This document shows positions 55,301 through 64,000 of a stretch of DNA of 64,000 bases, in pieces. This DNA is from Ananas comosus (taxonomy: Eukaryota; Streptophyta; Magnoliopsida; Poales; Bromeliaceae). The notes below the pieces were generated by a model that was given only the letters and a program-made list of their open reading frames with translations, had not been told where the DNA came from and did no database searches. The translations under genes were made by a program, and so were the position numbers. Every line of letters starts with the position of its first letter. Position 1 is the first letter of the stretch. The DNA lies in contig NC_033625.1 in NCBI RefSeq assembly GCF_001540865.1, forward strand, positions 8,481,804-8,545,803. Reading direction: 5' to 3'.

Positions 55301-56924
55301 TAGTGATACTACGAATTTGTGCAGGTCAACCCCTAGGAGAAAGGTAAAAAATTTCTCATCCTAAGTTAGATTCTATACTGCCTATTAGCAACATTCAGTT
55401 CATTAAGATATAACTTATAATGCGGGAACCATAGCTAATCTTCTTGGCCTTCTTTAAGTATACTACCCCATTTCATTTTATAATAATTGTATAGTTATGA
55501 TGTTACTATATTTATTTTTGCCTTATCCATTGTCTGCTCATGCAGATGGGCTCGAAGAGGGGATGTGTGGGAGGCCGCTGATTTAGTTCAGCAGATGAAG
55601 CAAGATGGAGTTCTTCCAGACATCCATACGTACACTTCCTTCATAAATGCATGTTGCAAGGCTGGTGATATGCTGGTATTCCATCTTCTTTGACATTTTC
55701 AATATGTTTATTGATTGAGTTATTGTAATGTGGCTATAATTTTGGAGAACTGCATAATGTGCTCAAAGTTTTAATCGGCTTTTTTTGGGGGGTAAGAGCC
55801 CCATTGATCTAAAAGTTGGTTTCTATTATGTCTACATGTTTTATTTTGTTGTGCATAGCCATCATTATAGGAAAAATCAGGTATTATTTATATACATGTT
55901 GCTGACAAATATGAATATTTGTGCGTCCTTTGGAAATGAAATTTCTTACAAAGCAGCCTATTATAATGTGGGAAAGTTGGTTTTGATAAGAAATTAGTTA
56001 TTTTTGAGTTTTTCTCATATGTACGTGGGTATTTATGCAAGAACTCTTTTTTTTTTTTTCTTTTTTTTTCTTTTTCTTTTTTTTTGAGAGAGAGAGAGAG
56101 GTAGTATGCCACCCACTACTTTCATTTGTTTTTGGATAAAAGTGAACTGCTGGAAACATGAAGCAACTAGGTTTTGAATTTGGAACCTCGGGCATCAACT
56201 ATCAAGCCTTTGTCACTTGCGCTAGGGATGGTTAGTGGTATTAATGCATGAAGTTAAGCTAGCTTATGTAGGGCACAAAAGAAAATTTCAGGTTTCATAG
56301 TGACAAATATATACATTCAAATGAATAATTTTGCAGGGTATATAGGTGATTTGCCATAGTTATATAATAATTATTGATTATTCTTGCTTACAGAGAGCTA
56401 CAAAAGTGGTAGAAGAGATGGAAGCTGCTGGAGTAAAGCCTAATGTTAGAACATATACCACCTTAATTAAAGGCTGGGCGCGGGCTTCGCTTCCTGAGAA
56501 GGCTTTTAGATGCTTCGAAGAGATGAAACAGGCTGGGTTGAAGCCTGACAAGCCTGCATACCATTGCCTCATGACCTCTCTTCTCTCTAGGGCAACTATT
56601 ACTGAGGACTATATCTACTCAGGAATTGTAAGTATTTGCAAAGAGATGATCGAGAACGACCTGACCGTCGATCTCCGAACCGCCGTGCACTGGTCGAAAT
56701 GTCTTCGAAGGATCGAGAGATCGGGGGGTGAGCTCACGGAAGCGATTCAGAGAACGTTTCCGCCTGCTTGGAATACGCATGAAATTGATGAGAAAAATTC
56801 TGATTATCTGATTGAAAGTCATGGTGGTGATGACAGCGAGTATGAATTTAGTGATGAGAGTGGGAATGAAGATAATGATGATGATGCCGGTGATGAAGGT
56901 GCAATCCAGACACACAAAATTTAG
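43309..56924 (+). CDS. PPR4: Chloroplast RRM-PPR splicing factor, PPR4-like, with a frame break in the RRM
   Basis: Homologue of maize PPR4 / Arabidopsis At5g04810, a plastid factor for rps12 intron 1 trans-splicing. Exons by frame are 43309-44092, 45009-45136, 51265-51405, 51893-51979, 52448-52601, 52750-52809, 53234-53662, 54784-55079, 55546-55675 and 56394-56924. They total about 913 codons; Arabidopsis has about 950. The Ser/Pro-rich N-terminus fits a transit peptide. The RRM begins GKIFVGNLPLWI (RNP2), but after DPERN at 43827 the frame shifts by one and resumes with EETAARAVDFDSVEF, so the RNP1 segment is missing. About 13 P-type PPR repeats follow (for example VVTYSILIAGFAK, KTYSMLINGF, VETYNALIHGL, RTYTTLIKGW), then an acidic Asp/Glu tail ending QTHKI. 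Intron 2 is 6.1 kb and full of transposon sequence. As written, translation would stop soon after the break, at about 43905, so it is either a pseudo-allele or a sequence error. Confidence 0.9.
45387..45563. repeat. About 90-bp near-duplicate around N at 45478
   Basis: CTCTGTCGGGCCCACCC begins both 45387-45477 and 45479-45563. The two copies differ by a short CCTCAC repeat and single bases. This is an unresolved assembly join or a real tandem copy. Confidence 0.75.
45595..50264. repeat. 2.33-kb tandem duplication across N at 47938 within the intron element
   Basis: 45595-47931 and 47939-50264 line up block for block from CCTCTCCGGCTCTTTACG to the right terminus, with a few per cent differences and small indels. 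The first copy ends with its own element terminus (ATGCAAATTAGCC) and TTTAAAG before the N. Confidence 0.85.
51415..51722. mobile_element. MITE-like element in PPR4 intron 3
   Basis: The ends AATTTAATCCCTGCAGTTGACC and GGTCAACCTTCAAGGACTAAATT are inverted. The centre has GCTGACATGGTGATTTTT. Same family as the elements in the SWC2 and DCP1 introns. Non-coding. Confidence 0.6.
53823..54440. repeat. About 300-bp tandem duplication in PPR4 intron 7
   Basis: TACTACATACATTGTGAACATG begins both 53819 and 54119. The two units match through ACTTTTAAGTCCT, GGAATTGAAATGACAAAATTGCTCT, the GCAAGCTAGGACTA block and TTATATTCTGAGAAAATTGATTTAGAG. Unit 2 keeps TGTGTTTGGATGTAGGA where unit 1 has lost bases. 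The unit resembles the MITE-like stretch at 13450-13620. Confidence 0.75.
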
Positions 56925-57067
56925 AGGCAGTGAAAAGTTAAAAGGGTTCACAATTACATGTAATTTGGTGAAGTTTGCAGCATGTTTCAGTGACGAAAAG
57001 GTATTTCAGCTTAGGAGTAACCATGCAATTGAGTTAAATGGCCATGAAATGTTTGTAATTTTGATCT

Positions 57068-57109
<42 letters not shown>

Positions 57110-57900
57110 CATTCTGCATCTCTGTTTAGTAAAACTGCCATGCTAACATGGCTGTTGTTTATTCATTTTGCTTTTGACCGTAGCTGCTGCTTTTCCAATT
57201 GTAGAGCTTATTAATGCATTACTAAGTTCGCTTTGTTTGTGATTATGAGATTTTGATGTAGAAAAGTATTGACAGGAAATAGCAACATAAGTTTTGTTGG
57301 GGAATTTCATTGGTTCATTTCTTGTTGGTTTGAACTACCAGTAAAAGTGTTTGTAGTTCGAGGAAAGTGTGGTGACTGCTGAAAAGGAATAAAAAAAGAA
57401 AATGGAAGCAGTTCAGTAAATTATAATTTAAATTTTGCACTTCAAATTTATATAGATGTAACAATTCCTCATGTAATTTGTTTGATTATTAAAATCCAAA
57501 GGCAATGGATATTTCAATTTGGTTATTGATAATTTCGCATTGTTTGAGTAATTTATTGATTATTCATAATTTTTCGTGATTTTCTTGCCCAAATTTATGT
57601 ACTTAATAATGATATGGAAAAGGGCTGAAAATATATCGTCATCTTCAAATTTTAAAATGTTAAAAAAAGAACGGGTAAATTACACTTTTGGCCCTCAAAC
57701 TACGAGGCACATTTTGATTTCAAACTTTAATTTATAGCAATTTTGTAGTGTCCCTGGTGTTTTGCTGTTTGCGAGATTTCAACATTTGCGGCTTGTCGAC
57801 ACATCTGGAAAGTGTCGGGACAAGTCGGAGTCGTTTTGGCGCGAGTTGGGTACAAAACGGGTTCAGCGCGATGCGAGAGTGGAGTTCTGACACTGAAATC
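56925..57900. other. PPR4 3' UTR and intergenic sequence, with a 37-base T run
   Basis: The poly-T run is at 57070-57106 and its length is probably unreliable. From about 57672 GGGTAAATTACACTTTTGGCC marks the start of another repeat, probably an LTR or MITE. No gene is seen. Confidence 0.5.
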
Positions 57901-57909
57901 TGCAAACTG

Positions 57910-58090
57910 CAGGATTTCAGTGTTGAGTACCGGTACCCCTGTGCGATTGCAGAATTGGATGCTCTCGGGTCGCGTGTGTTTGATGCTGAGTACCGGTACC
58001 TGCTTGTTGAGTACCGGTATTGAGCTCGAGTACCGGTACTATATCGGGTTGGTACCGGTACCAAGTATGCGAGGCTGCGGATTGAGGGGC
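57910..58090. repeat. Cluster of GTACCGGTAC palindromes in LTR-like sequence
   Basis: GAGTACCGGTA(C/T) or GGTACCGGTACC occurs near 57927, 57985, 58008, 58027 and 58050, with a decayed copy (AGTACTAGTAAC) near 58093. Spacing is irregular (about 17-60 bp). The core ACCGGT is shared with the arrays at 7.9, 25.4 and 27.9 kb, but the flanks are GT/AC instead of GG/CC. Confidence 0.8.
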
Positions 58091-58099
58091 CGAGTACTA

Positions 58100-58940
58100 G
58101 TAACCAAGTTAGGTATCAGTACTCCAACTGGAAAAGTGAGTAGGTAAGGAGCTTTCTGGTCATTTGTTGACGTTAAAACCAAACCAAACCCCCAGCCTTA
58201 TCTCTTTGTGCCTGGGGTTGATGAAAACACAGGTTGGTTCCCTCTTTCTCTCTCTAGCTTCTTTTCTTCATTTCTTTGGGATTTTGGAGAATCGAGCTTA
58301 GTTTTTGTTCGCTTGCCTTTGGAGAATTGTGAGCGTGCGCCGTGGTTGAGTTCGGTGGAGGCCGTTGGAGGTCGTGCGAGCGTGCGGGTTTCTCCGGTCG
58401 ACTTCTTGCTGACGTTGGATGAGTGTTCGAGGTGGGTTAATGTTTACCGAAATCGTTAGATTTCCTTCTAAGTCCTTGAATCGTTAGCATGTATTATTGG
58501 TTCTATTCATTATGTTAGGGCTCAAATTCATGGATTTGTATGCATTGTGATTATCCAAATTTTTGAGCATTTATTTACTGATTCTAGATGAAATTATACA
58601 TGTTGAACTGAGATTTGACTTAAGAGAAAACTCGTTAAACCTACACTGTCATTTTTTTTGAAAAATTACCAGTTTTAGCTTCAGGAGCTACTGTATCTTT
58701 GTATTACCGCTGTTAGTGCGTAGTGGATACTCAGCATAGGGCAGGCTGACATTACGCTCGTGCTGAGGGGCCGAGCTTGTTGTACAGTAGCGTTTGGATT
58801 GTCAGATGCTATCGGGGTTGACGGTGGACCCAGATTTTTGTATCACTGCTGTTAGTGCAAGGTGGATGCTCAGATGACTGTAGGTTGAGTTTACGCTCGC
58901 GCTGAGGAGCCGAGTGTATTGTTACAGTAGAGTTAGACTG
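58100..58940 (+). mobile_element. LTR-like non-coding sequence with a tandem repeat
   Basis: A pyrimidine-rich leader lies at 58230-58275, followed by GC-rich sequence giving an 83-codon frame without family resemblance. 58700-58800 and 58840-58945 are tandem relatives: both carry GCTGTTAGTGC, GTGGATGCTCAG or GTGGATACTCAG, TTACGCTCG(T/C)GCTGAGG and CCGAG...TGT(T)ACAGTAG. No LTR edges could be fixed. Confidence 0.5.
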
Positions 58941-60079
58941 TGTTGGATCTGAAAGTTTTGAGGAGCCCAAGGATCTATCTAGATTGTATCTAACACCTAG
59001 AGGGGGGTGAATAGGTGTAATAGCCAAAAACCACAAATCTCAATGCGATAAAAATAAATGCGAAAAATAAAAATCACATCGAGATTTACGTGAAAAAACT
59101 CCAACTTGGAGTAAAAAACCCACGGGACCAACACGCGAAAAAACAATTCACTAAGAGAAAAGATTACAAGATGATTACCGACTCCACGGACTCGACCTCT
59201 CTTAACCTCCTATGAATCTCGCGCAATCCTCCGGGTTGTCCATGCCCTCATGTTTGAATCCACGAACGCCACGTTCCGAATTCACGAAACACCTCAACTC
59301 CGAATCCACGAAGCTCACGATCCGAATCCACGAACCGCCGTCAATCACGCCGAATCCACGACGCCGTCATGAAGAACATTATGTGTATGGTGATCCTTCG
59401 CTTAGAGTATCGATGAAAACCAGGAAAGAGAATTCCAAGCGAAGCGCAGATCAAATCGACATATCGATATGAAATTCCAATATCTCGATTTGACCTAAAA
59501 GAGGCTAATATGTAGAAAATAGGTTTTAGATGAAATCCTAACCTCTAGGGTTTCTCAAACATGAATTCTCGTGATGCTTGATATGTCAGAAAACCCTAAT
59601 AGCTTATTTATAGACTTTAGAATCAATTGGAGTCGGATTAGAAAGTTTTCGAAATTTTTACATTGTGTATGGGTACACTTTAAGCTGTTACCGGTTACAC
59701 GATGACGGAAGAGAAAACCTGCGTAAAGCTGTAACCGATGACAACTTCGCTTGCTGTATCGAAACAGAATGTGTACTGGTACACTTCGAATGTTGTACCG
59801 GTACACTTTGCAAAAACCCACAATTTGCATGGTTTCGGGTTTTGCAAAGTACCAACGCACTTTCTAATCCAGTAAACTTTGATATTATGATTCTAATGCC
59901 TACAACTAAGTATGAATCACCATAACATAAATTAAAAGCTTACCTGGGCATCGTGATTCACATAGTGAGTTAATTCCGCTTTCTTCGAATTCTTGGATTC
60001 TTCGATTTTCGACAATACGCACCGATCCATCAAGACTCCGACTCACTTCACGAAACTTGTCAATACATAAGACTTAACA
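58941..60079 (-). mobile_element. 3' LTR of a SIRE-like element (reverse orientation)
   Basis: On the - strand it begins TGTTAAGTCTTATG (60079) and ends CAGATCCAACA (58941), 1139 bp. Immediately upstream on that strand (60080-60094) is CCAAAGGGGGAGATT, the classic polypurine tract of SIRE-like copia elements. Near its end is CACCTATTCACCCCCCTCTAGG. TACCGGT/TACACTT motifs cluster at 59665-59815, the same relative position as the ACCGGT array of the 25133 LTR. Short frames inside are not genes. Confidence 0.8.
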
Positions 60080-60790
60080 ATCTCCCCCTTTGGTAATTTC
60101 GTGACAAAACTCACAATAACTCAAAAATTACATCTTAAAAAAAAAACGAAGTTCAATGTATCACCAAAACATCGAACCCCTCGCATGTAGTCCAAATACA
60201 ATTTGAAACTCAAAAGTACATCAAAAACTCCTAAAACAGACTCTATGACTTAGACGCAACTAGGAGTCTTGAAATCTTGATTTCCTGCAAAACAATTTAT
60301 CCAAAATGATATAGAAAGTTGAGACATTCTTACATTCATTGTTCTCAAAATTTCATTGCTTCTTCGAAATTTCATTGCTTCTCTATCCTCGAAATTTCAC
60401 TCCTCCCCCAATGTCCTTTATTCCTTCTCATTGCTTCTCTATTCTCGAAATTTCACTCCTTCTCCTTTGCTACGATCAATACCTGTTCATCATTGCTCTC
60501 CCCCTTTTTGTCAAAAATTGCCAAAGATAAAGCATATAAATAGAGAAAGCATACTAGAAAGCATAAGAGTAGTCATATCATAGTTACAGGCCTAAAAACA
60601 AATAAATGCAAAAGCAAAGTAACAAGCACAACTAAACTAAACAACGTCCTAAAAAACAAAGTAGAAAAAATAGAGCTCGAGGAAGAAATCACTCAATGTC
60701 CTCGTCATCATCATCATCATCATCATCGTCTCCTGCTCCAGCTCCAGATCCCCTAGCCTCAGGAACACCACTGGATGGTGGAATGAGTGG
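60080..60790 (-). other. 3' untranslated part of the SIRE-like element, with a second polypurine-like tract
   Basis: Between the LTR and the ORF end. TTTTTGACAAAAAGGGGGAGA on the - strand (about 60497-60517) repeats the polypurine design of 60080-60094. 60310-60480 has four CATTGCTTCT...GAAATTTCACTCC repeats. CAT triplets at about 60706-60729 would encode an Asp run on the - strand. Confidence 0.6.
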
Positions 60791-60793
60791 ATG

Positions 60794-61680
60794 TCACGAT
60801 GTAGACCTCGTGTAAGTGGTGTAGGTAGGCTGAGTAGGAAACACGTCGTCATGCCTACAGCCTAGCTTCTCCAAAATCCGCTTCATTCCCACATCCACTT
60901 TCTTAGTAAGATCAGCCACTTTCTTCTTTAAAGAGCGCACCTCATGGTGAAGTGATTTTACAGTAATCACTCCCCCTGAACTTGAAGATCCGTCACGCTC
61001 TGCTCGAGATGGAGGTGCTGAACTAGAAGCTCCTCTGGATGATCCCTTAGTTTGCTGAAATGTCTTCAGTGTGCTTCTTGACTTGGCCCAAGTTACTGCA
61101 TGAATCGGTCCAAGTCCAGTGTCATACTTTTCACACGAGACATCAACTCCGTGTTCTTGCAGAATCCTCGTGATCAACAACGGAAACGGAAGTAGATCAC
61201 GTCGAACTGGAGACTGTATAACATGTGCCATTCTTTGCCACATTAGAAAGGGAATATTGATGTTTAACCCGTCCGCTTGCTCAAGATGTCCAAGAAGATA
61301 TAGAAGCACCAGACGATCCCAACGAATCCTTTTTGTTCCAATTGTAGATTGAACATTGTAGCTCATCACCAAGGAGAGTAAATGATACTCGGGTGTCGCA
61401 AGTCCTTGGATTCCACGTATGCATGATTTGTCCGCACTCCATCCTTGCAGATCGCACGAACAACTGTCTCCTAGTGAGACGAAGTCTGATAAATCCCAGT
61501 AGTATGGTGAAGTCCTGTCGTGTCAACATGCATGCCTAACAACTCTCCAATCGTGTGTGGAGTGACTAGAACCCTCTCCCCACGTACATAGGTCTCAAAA
61601 AGATAAGTCCCGGTCTCTTCATCCTCAGCACACACCTTCCCATTCATGTAGAACTCCCGAATGAGTTCCACACAGAAAGG
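60794..61680 (-). pseudogene. Retroelement ORF (putative plant transposon protein type), copy 1, frameshifted
   Basis: On the - strand the order is FCVELIREFYMNGKV, GTYLFETYVRGERV, HTIGELLGMHVDTTGL, YHLLSLVMSYNV, KRIRWDRLVLLYLLGH, LNINIPFLMWQRM, VRRDLLPFPLLITRIL, a Ser/Arg-rich linker, and a coiled-coil-like segment (SLHHEVRSLKKKVADLTKKV). This resembles the Pfam 'putative plant transposon protein' family (PF20167, from memory). Its biochemical role is unknown; a Gag-like part in a non-autonomous LTR element is my inference. A 2-bp insertion near 61392 relative to copy 2 breaks the frame. After a TGA at 60794-60796 the frame continues into HPLIPPSSGVPEA and an Asp-rich tail to about 60690. 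The 5' end is cut at 61680 by a hAT end. Confidence 0.7.
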
Positions 61681-61856
61681 CAGGGCTGGCAAATGAGCGA
61701 GGCAGCTCGCGTTCGACTTGCGTTCGGCTCGATATTCGGCTCGCTCGAGCTCGGCTCGAATTAATTTCAAGCAAGCTTGAGCCTAAGTTTAGGCTCAAAA
61801 TTAATTTCAAGCCGAGCTTGAGTATTACTCGGCTCGCTCGAATTAAGCTCGAAAAG

Positions 61857-61860
<4 letters not shown>
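61681..61860 (+). mobile_element. hAT-type end, same family as the window's left edge
   Basis: Starts CAGGGCTGGCAAATGAGC exactly where copy 1 of the retroelement ORF departs from copy 2. The interior is packed with GCTCGGCTCG/CGAGC motifs. It is truncated at a TA run (61861-61890). The other end is not present. Confidence 0.65.

Positions 61861-61890
<30 letters not shown>
61861..61890. repeat. (TA)n microsatellite
   Basis: About 30 bp of TA repeats at the edge between the hAT end and the MITE cluster. Confidence 0.85.
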
Positions 61891-61895
<5 letters not shown>

Positions 61896-62680
61896 ACTAT
61901 ACTATTAATAGTACCAACCACTTGCAATTAGGTTTTCGACCTTTGGACGAAGGAATGTGCGGTTAGAATGATAGTGATTCTCTACGGTTGAGTGAGTGGT
62001 TAGTTGAATAATATAATTTAACGACACAAAATTCGATAGTACCAAGCATTTAGTACTATCAATAATATAGTAGTCGGGCTCTCTCTCTCACTATATATAT
62101 ATATAGTCCGGCTACTCTACTTTCTATACTATCTATAGTATCAAGCGTTTTGTACTATTGAGTTTTTTGCCATTAGATCTGTTTATATATAGAGAGAGAG
62201 AGTCCGGCTATTATACTATCGATATTACCAAATATTTGATGCTATCGAGTTTTCTGCTGTTAGATCTATCCCTTTAGCCATTTTCATCCGTTAGATTATA
62301 ATATTCAACTAGCCACCCACTCAACCCTAGGGGGCTACTATCATCCTAACCGCACATCCTTTCATCCAAGAGCCGAAAACCTAATAGCAAGCGGTTTGTG
62401 CTATTACTAGTATAGTAGCCTAATTCTATATATATATATGTTCGGGCTACTATACTCTTATAAGTATAAACCCCTTTATACTTATAAATTTTCAGCCGTT
62501 GGATGTGCGATTAGATTGATAGTGGTCCCCTAAGATTGAGTGGGTGGTTCGTTAAATAGTATGATTTAACGGATGAAAATGGTTAAAATAATAGATCTAA
62601 CGGTCAAAAACTTATGAGTATAAAGGAGTTTATACTAATAAAAGTATATATAGTAGCCAAACTCTATATATGTATATAAT
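61891..62680. mobile_element. Cluster of four related MITEs with GGCTACTATACT-type ends
   Basis: Members lie at about 61891-62080, 62105-62200 (partial), 62207-62432 and 62440-62670. Each opens with (G)TC(C)GGCTA(C)TATACT or a decayed form and closes with its inverse (AGTATAGTAGCC, ATATAGTAGTCGG). All share internal phrases: GTACTATCGAGTTTTCTGCCGTTAGATC, CATTTTCATCCGTTAGATTAT, CCACCCACTCAACC and GTGCGGTTAGAATGATAGT, in either orientation. No coding capacity. Interspersed TA/GA microsatellites separate them. Confidence 0.7.
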
Positions 62681-62728
62681 TATATATAATATATATTTTA
62701 ATTATATAAAATAATATATATTATGTAN

Positions 62729-64000
62729 TGTTCATCATTGCTCTCCCCCTTTTTGTCAAAAATTGCCAAAGATAAAGCATATAAATAGAGAAAGCATACT
62801 AGAAAGCATAAGAGTAGTCATATCTAGTTACAGGCCTAAAAACAAATAAATGCAAAAGCAAAGTAAAGTAACAAGCACAACTAAACTAAACAACGTCCTA
62901 AAAAACGAAGTAGAAAAAACAGAGTTCGAGGAAGAAATCACTCAGTGTCCTCGTCATCATCATCATCGTCTCCTGCTCCAGCTCCAGATCCCCCAGCCTC
63001 AGGAGCACCACTGGATGGTGGAATGAGTGGATGTCACAACGTAGACCTCGTGTAAGTGGTGTAGGTAGGCTGAGTAGGAAACACGTCGTCATGCCTACAG
63101 CCTAGCTTCTCCAAAATCTGCTTCATTCCTACCTCCACTTTCTTAGTAAGATCAGCCACTTTCTTCTTTAAAGAGCGCACCTCATGGTGAAGTGATTTTA
63201 CAGTAATCACTCCACCTGAACTTGAAGATCCATCACGCTCTGCTCGAGGTGGAGGTGCTGAACTAGAAGCTCCTCTGGATGATCCCTTTGTTTGCTGAAA
63301 TGTCTTCAGTGTGCTTCTTGACTTGGCCCAAGTTACTGCATCAATTGGTCCAAGTCCAGTGTCATACTTTTCACACGAGACATCAACTCCGTGTTCTTGC
63401 AGAATCCTCGTGATCAACAACGGAAATGGAAGTAGATCACGTCGAACTGGAGACTATATAACATGTGCCATTCTTTGCCACATTAGAAAGGGAATATTGA
63501 TGTTTAACACGTCCGCTTGCTTAGGATGTCCAAGAAGATATAGAAGCACCAGACGATCCCAACGAATCCTTTTTGTTCCAATTGTAGGTTGAACATTGTA
63601 GCTCATCACCAAGGAGAGTAAATGATACTCGGGTCGCAAGTCCTTGGATTCCACGTATGCATGATTTGTCCACACTCCATCCTTGCAGATCGCACGAACA
63701 ACTGTCTCCCAGTGAGACGAAGACTGATAAATCCTAGTAGTATGATGAAGTCCTGTCGTGTCAACATGCATGCCCAACAACTCTCCAATCGTGTGTGGAG
63801 TGACTAGAACCCTCTCCCCACGTACATAGGTCTTAAGAAGATAAGTCCCGGTCTCTTCATCCTCAGCACACACCTTCCCATTCATGTAGAACTCCCGAAT
63901 GAATTCCACACAGAAAGGAGATCGAGCCGGAACACGTCCAACTGGCTCAATGGGGACGCTCTGTAGTAAGCGACCAAAATCTGGAACCTCTTGAGTTAGG
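62729..64000 (-). pseudogene. Retroelement ORF, copy 2, runs off the window; in-frame stop
   Basis: Matches 60484-61680 over about 1.2 kb, including the polypurine-like tract, the Asp-rich tail and the ORF body, and continues upstream on the - strand (PDFGRLLQSVPIEPVGR, RSPFCVEFIREFY) to the window edge without the hAT insertion. It lacks the 2-bp insertion of copy 1 but has its own stop, where HVIQ of copy 1 reads HVI-stop (about 63452-63454). The Asp run is shorter (5 GAT/GAC codons fewer than copy 1 by eye). It directly follows N at 62728, so it may be the other haplotype of the same locus and not a true duplicate. Confidence 0.7.

Noticed and set aside
57732..58147. 90-111-codon frames with YRYST-type repeats on both strands
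   Set aside because: Translation of GTACCGGTAC palindromes in LTR-like DNA.
1..64000. CRISPR arrays, operons, tRNA or rRNA genes
   Set aside because: No direct-repeat/spacer pattern, cloverleaf or rRNA signature was seen. The spliced plant genes and LTR elements show nuclear eukaryotic DNA.

Overview
The window is nuclear DNA of a flowering plant, most likely a monocot. It holds three intron-rich plant housekeeping genes, all on the + strand, in a dense mosaic of nested retrotransposons and DNA transposons. Pineapple or a relative is a guess from the style of the repeats, not something I can prove. I found no tRNA, rRNA, CRISPR or bacterial-type feature. Five single Ns (10022, 21817, 45478, 47938, 62728) mark assembly joins, and four of them sit between near-identical duplicated sequence.

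Layout: 1-14,183 is almost entirely transposons: a hAT end, the tail of a Ty3/gypsy pol with its LTR, MITEs, and a complete Ty1/copia element (4375-13046) with LTRs and a perfect 5-bp target duplication. That element is itself interrupted by a probable 2.5-kb solo LTR. Exons of the SWR1-complex subunit gene SWC2/YL1 run from 14,184 to 19,375, but the first coding exon was not found. 19.4-23 kb is non-coding. 23.0-30.5 kb is a stack of retrotransposon pieces: a 5' half of a second copia, a SIRE-like LTR, a gypsy-like LTR in reverse, and a third LTR split by a 669-bp Mutator-type MITE. 30,508-32,562 is a fold-back Mutator-type element that is one large inverted repeat. The decapping gene DCP1 follows (32,953-38,801). 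39.3-43.1 kb has a direct repeat, a TRIM-like miniature LTR element and a truncated fold-back element ending about 250 bp upstream of the next gene. PPR4 (43,309-56,924), an RRM plus PPR chloroplast RNA-splicing factor, has a 6.1-kb intron filled by a third fold-back element. 57-64 kb is again transposons: LTR sequence with ACCGGT palindromes, a SIRE-like LTR, and two near-identical copies of a retroelement ORF on the - strand, separated by a hAT end and a MITE cluster.

The three genes do not form a pathway. They act in chromatin (H2A.Z deposition), cytoplasmic mRNA decay and plastid RNA processing. The most interesting signals are: (i) the fold-back Mutator-type family, with about 1-kb arms and 9-bp target duplications, inserted in or beside genes; (ii) arrays of ACCGGT-centred palindromes, about 61 bp per unit, at similar positions in LTRs of apparently different families; (iii) a non-autonomous LTR element with one unusual ORF next to its polypurine tract; (iv) a probable GC-AG intron in SWC2; and (v) a frame-breaking deletion of the RNP1 region in the PPR4 RRM.
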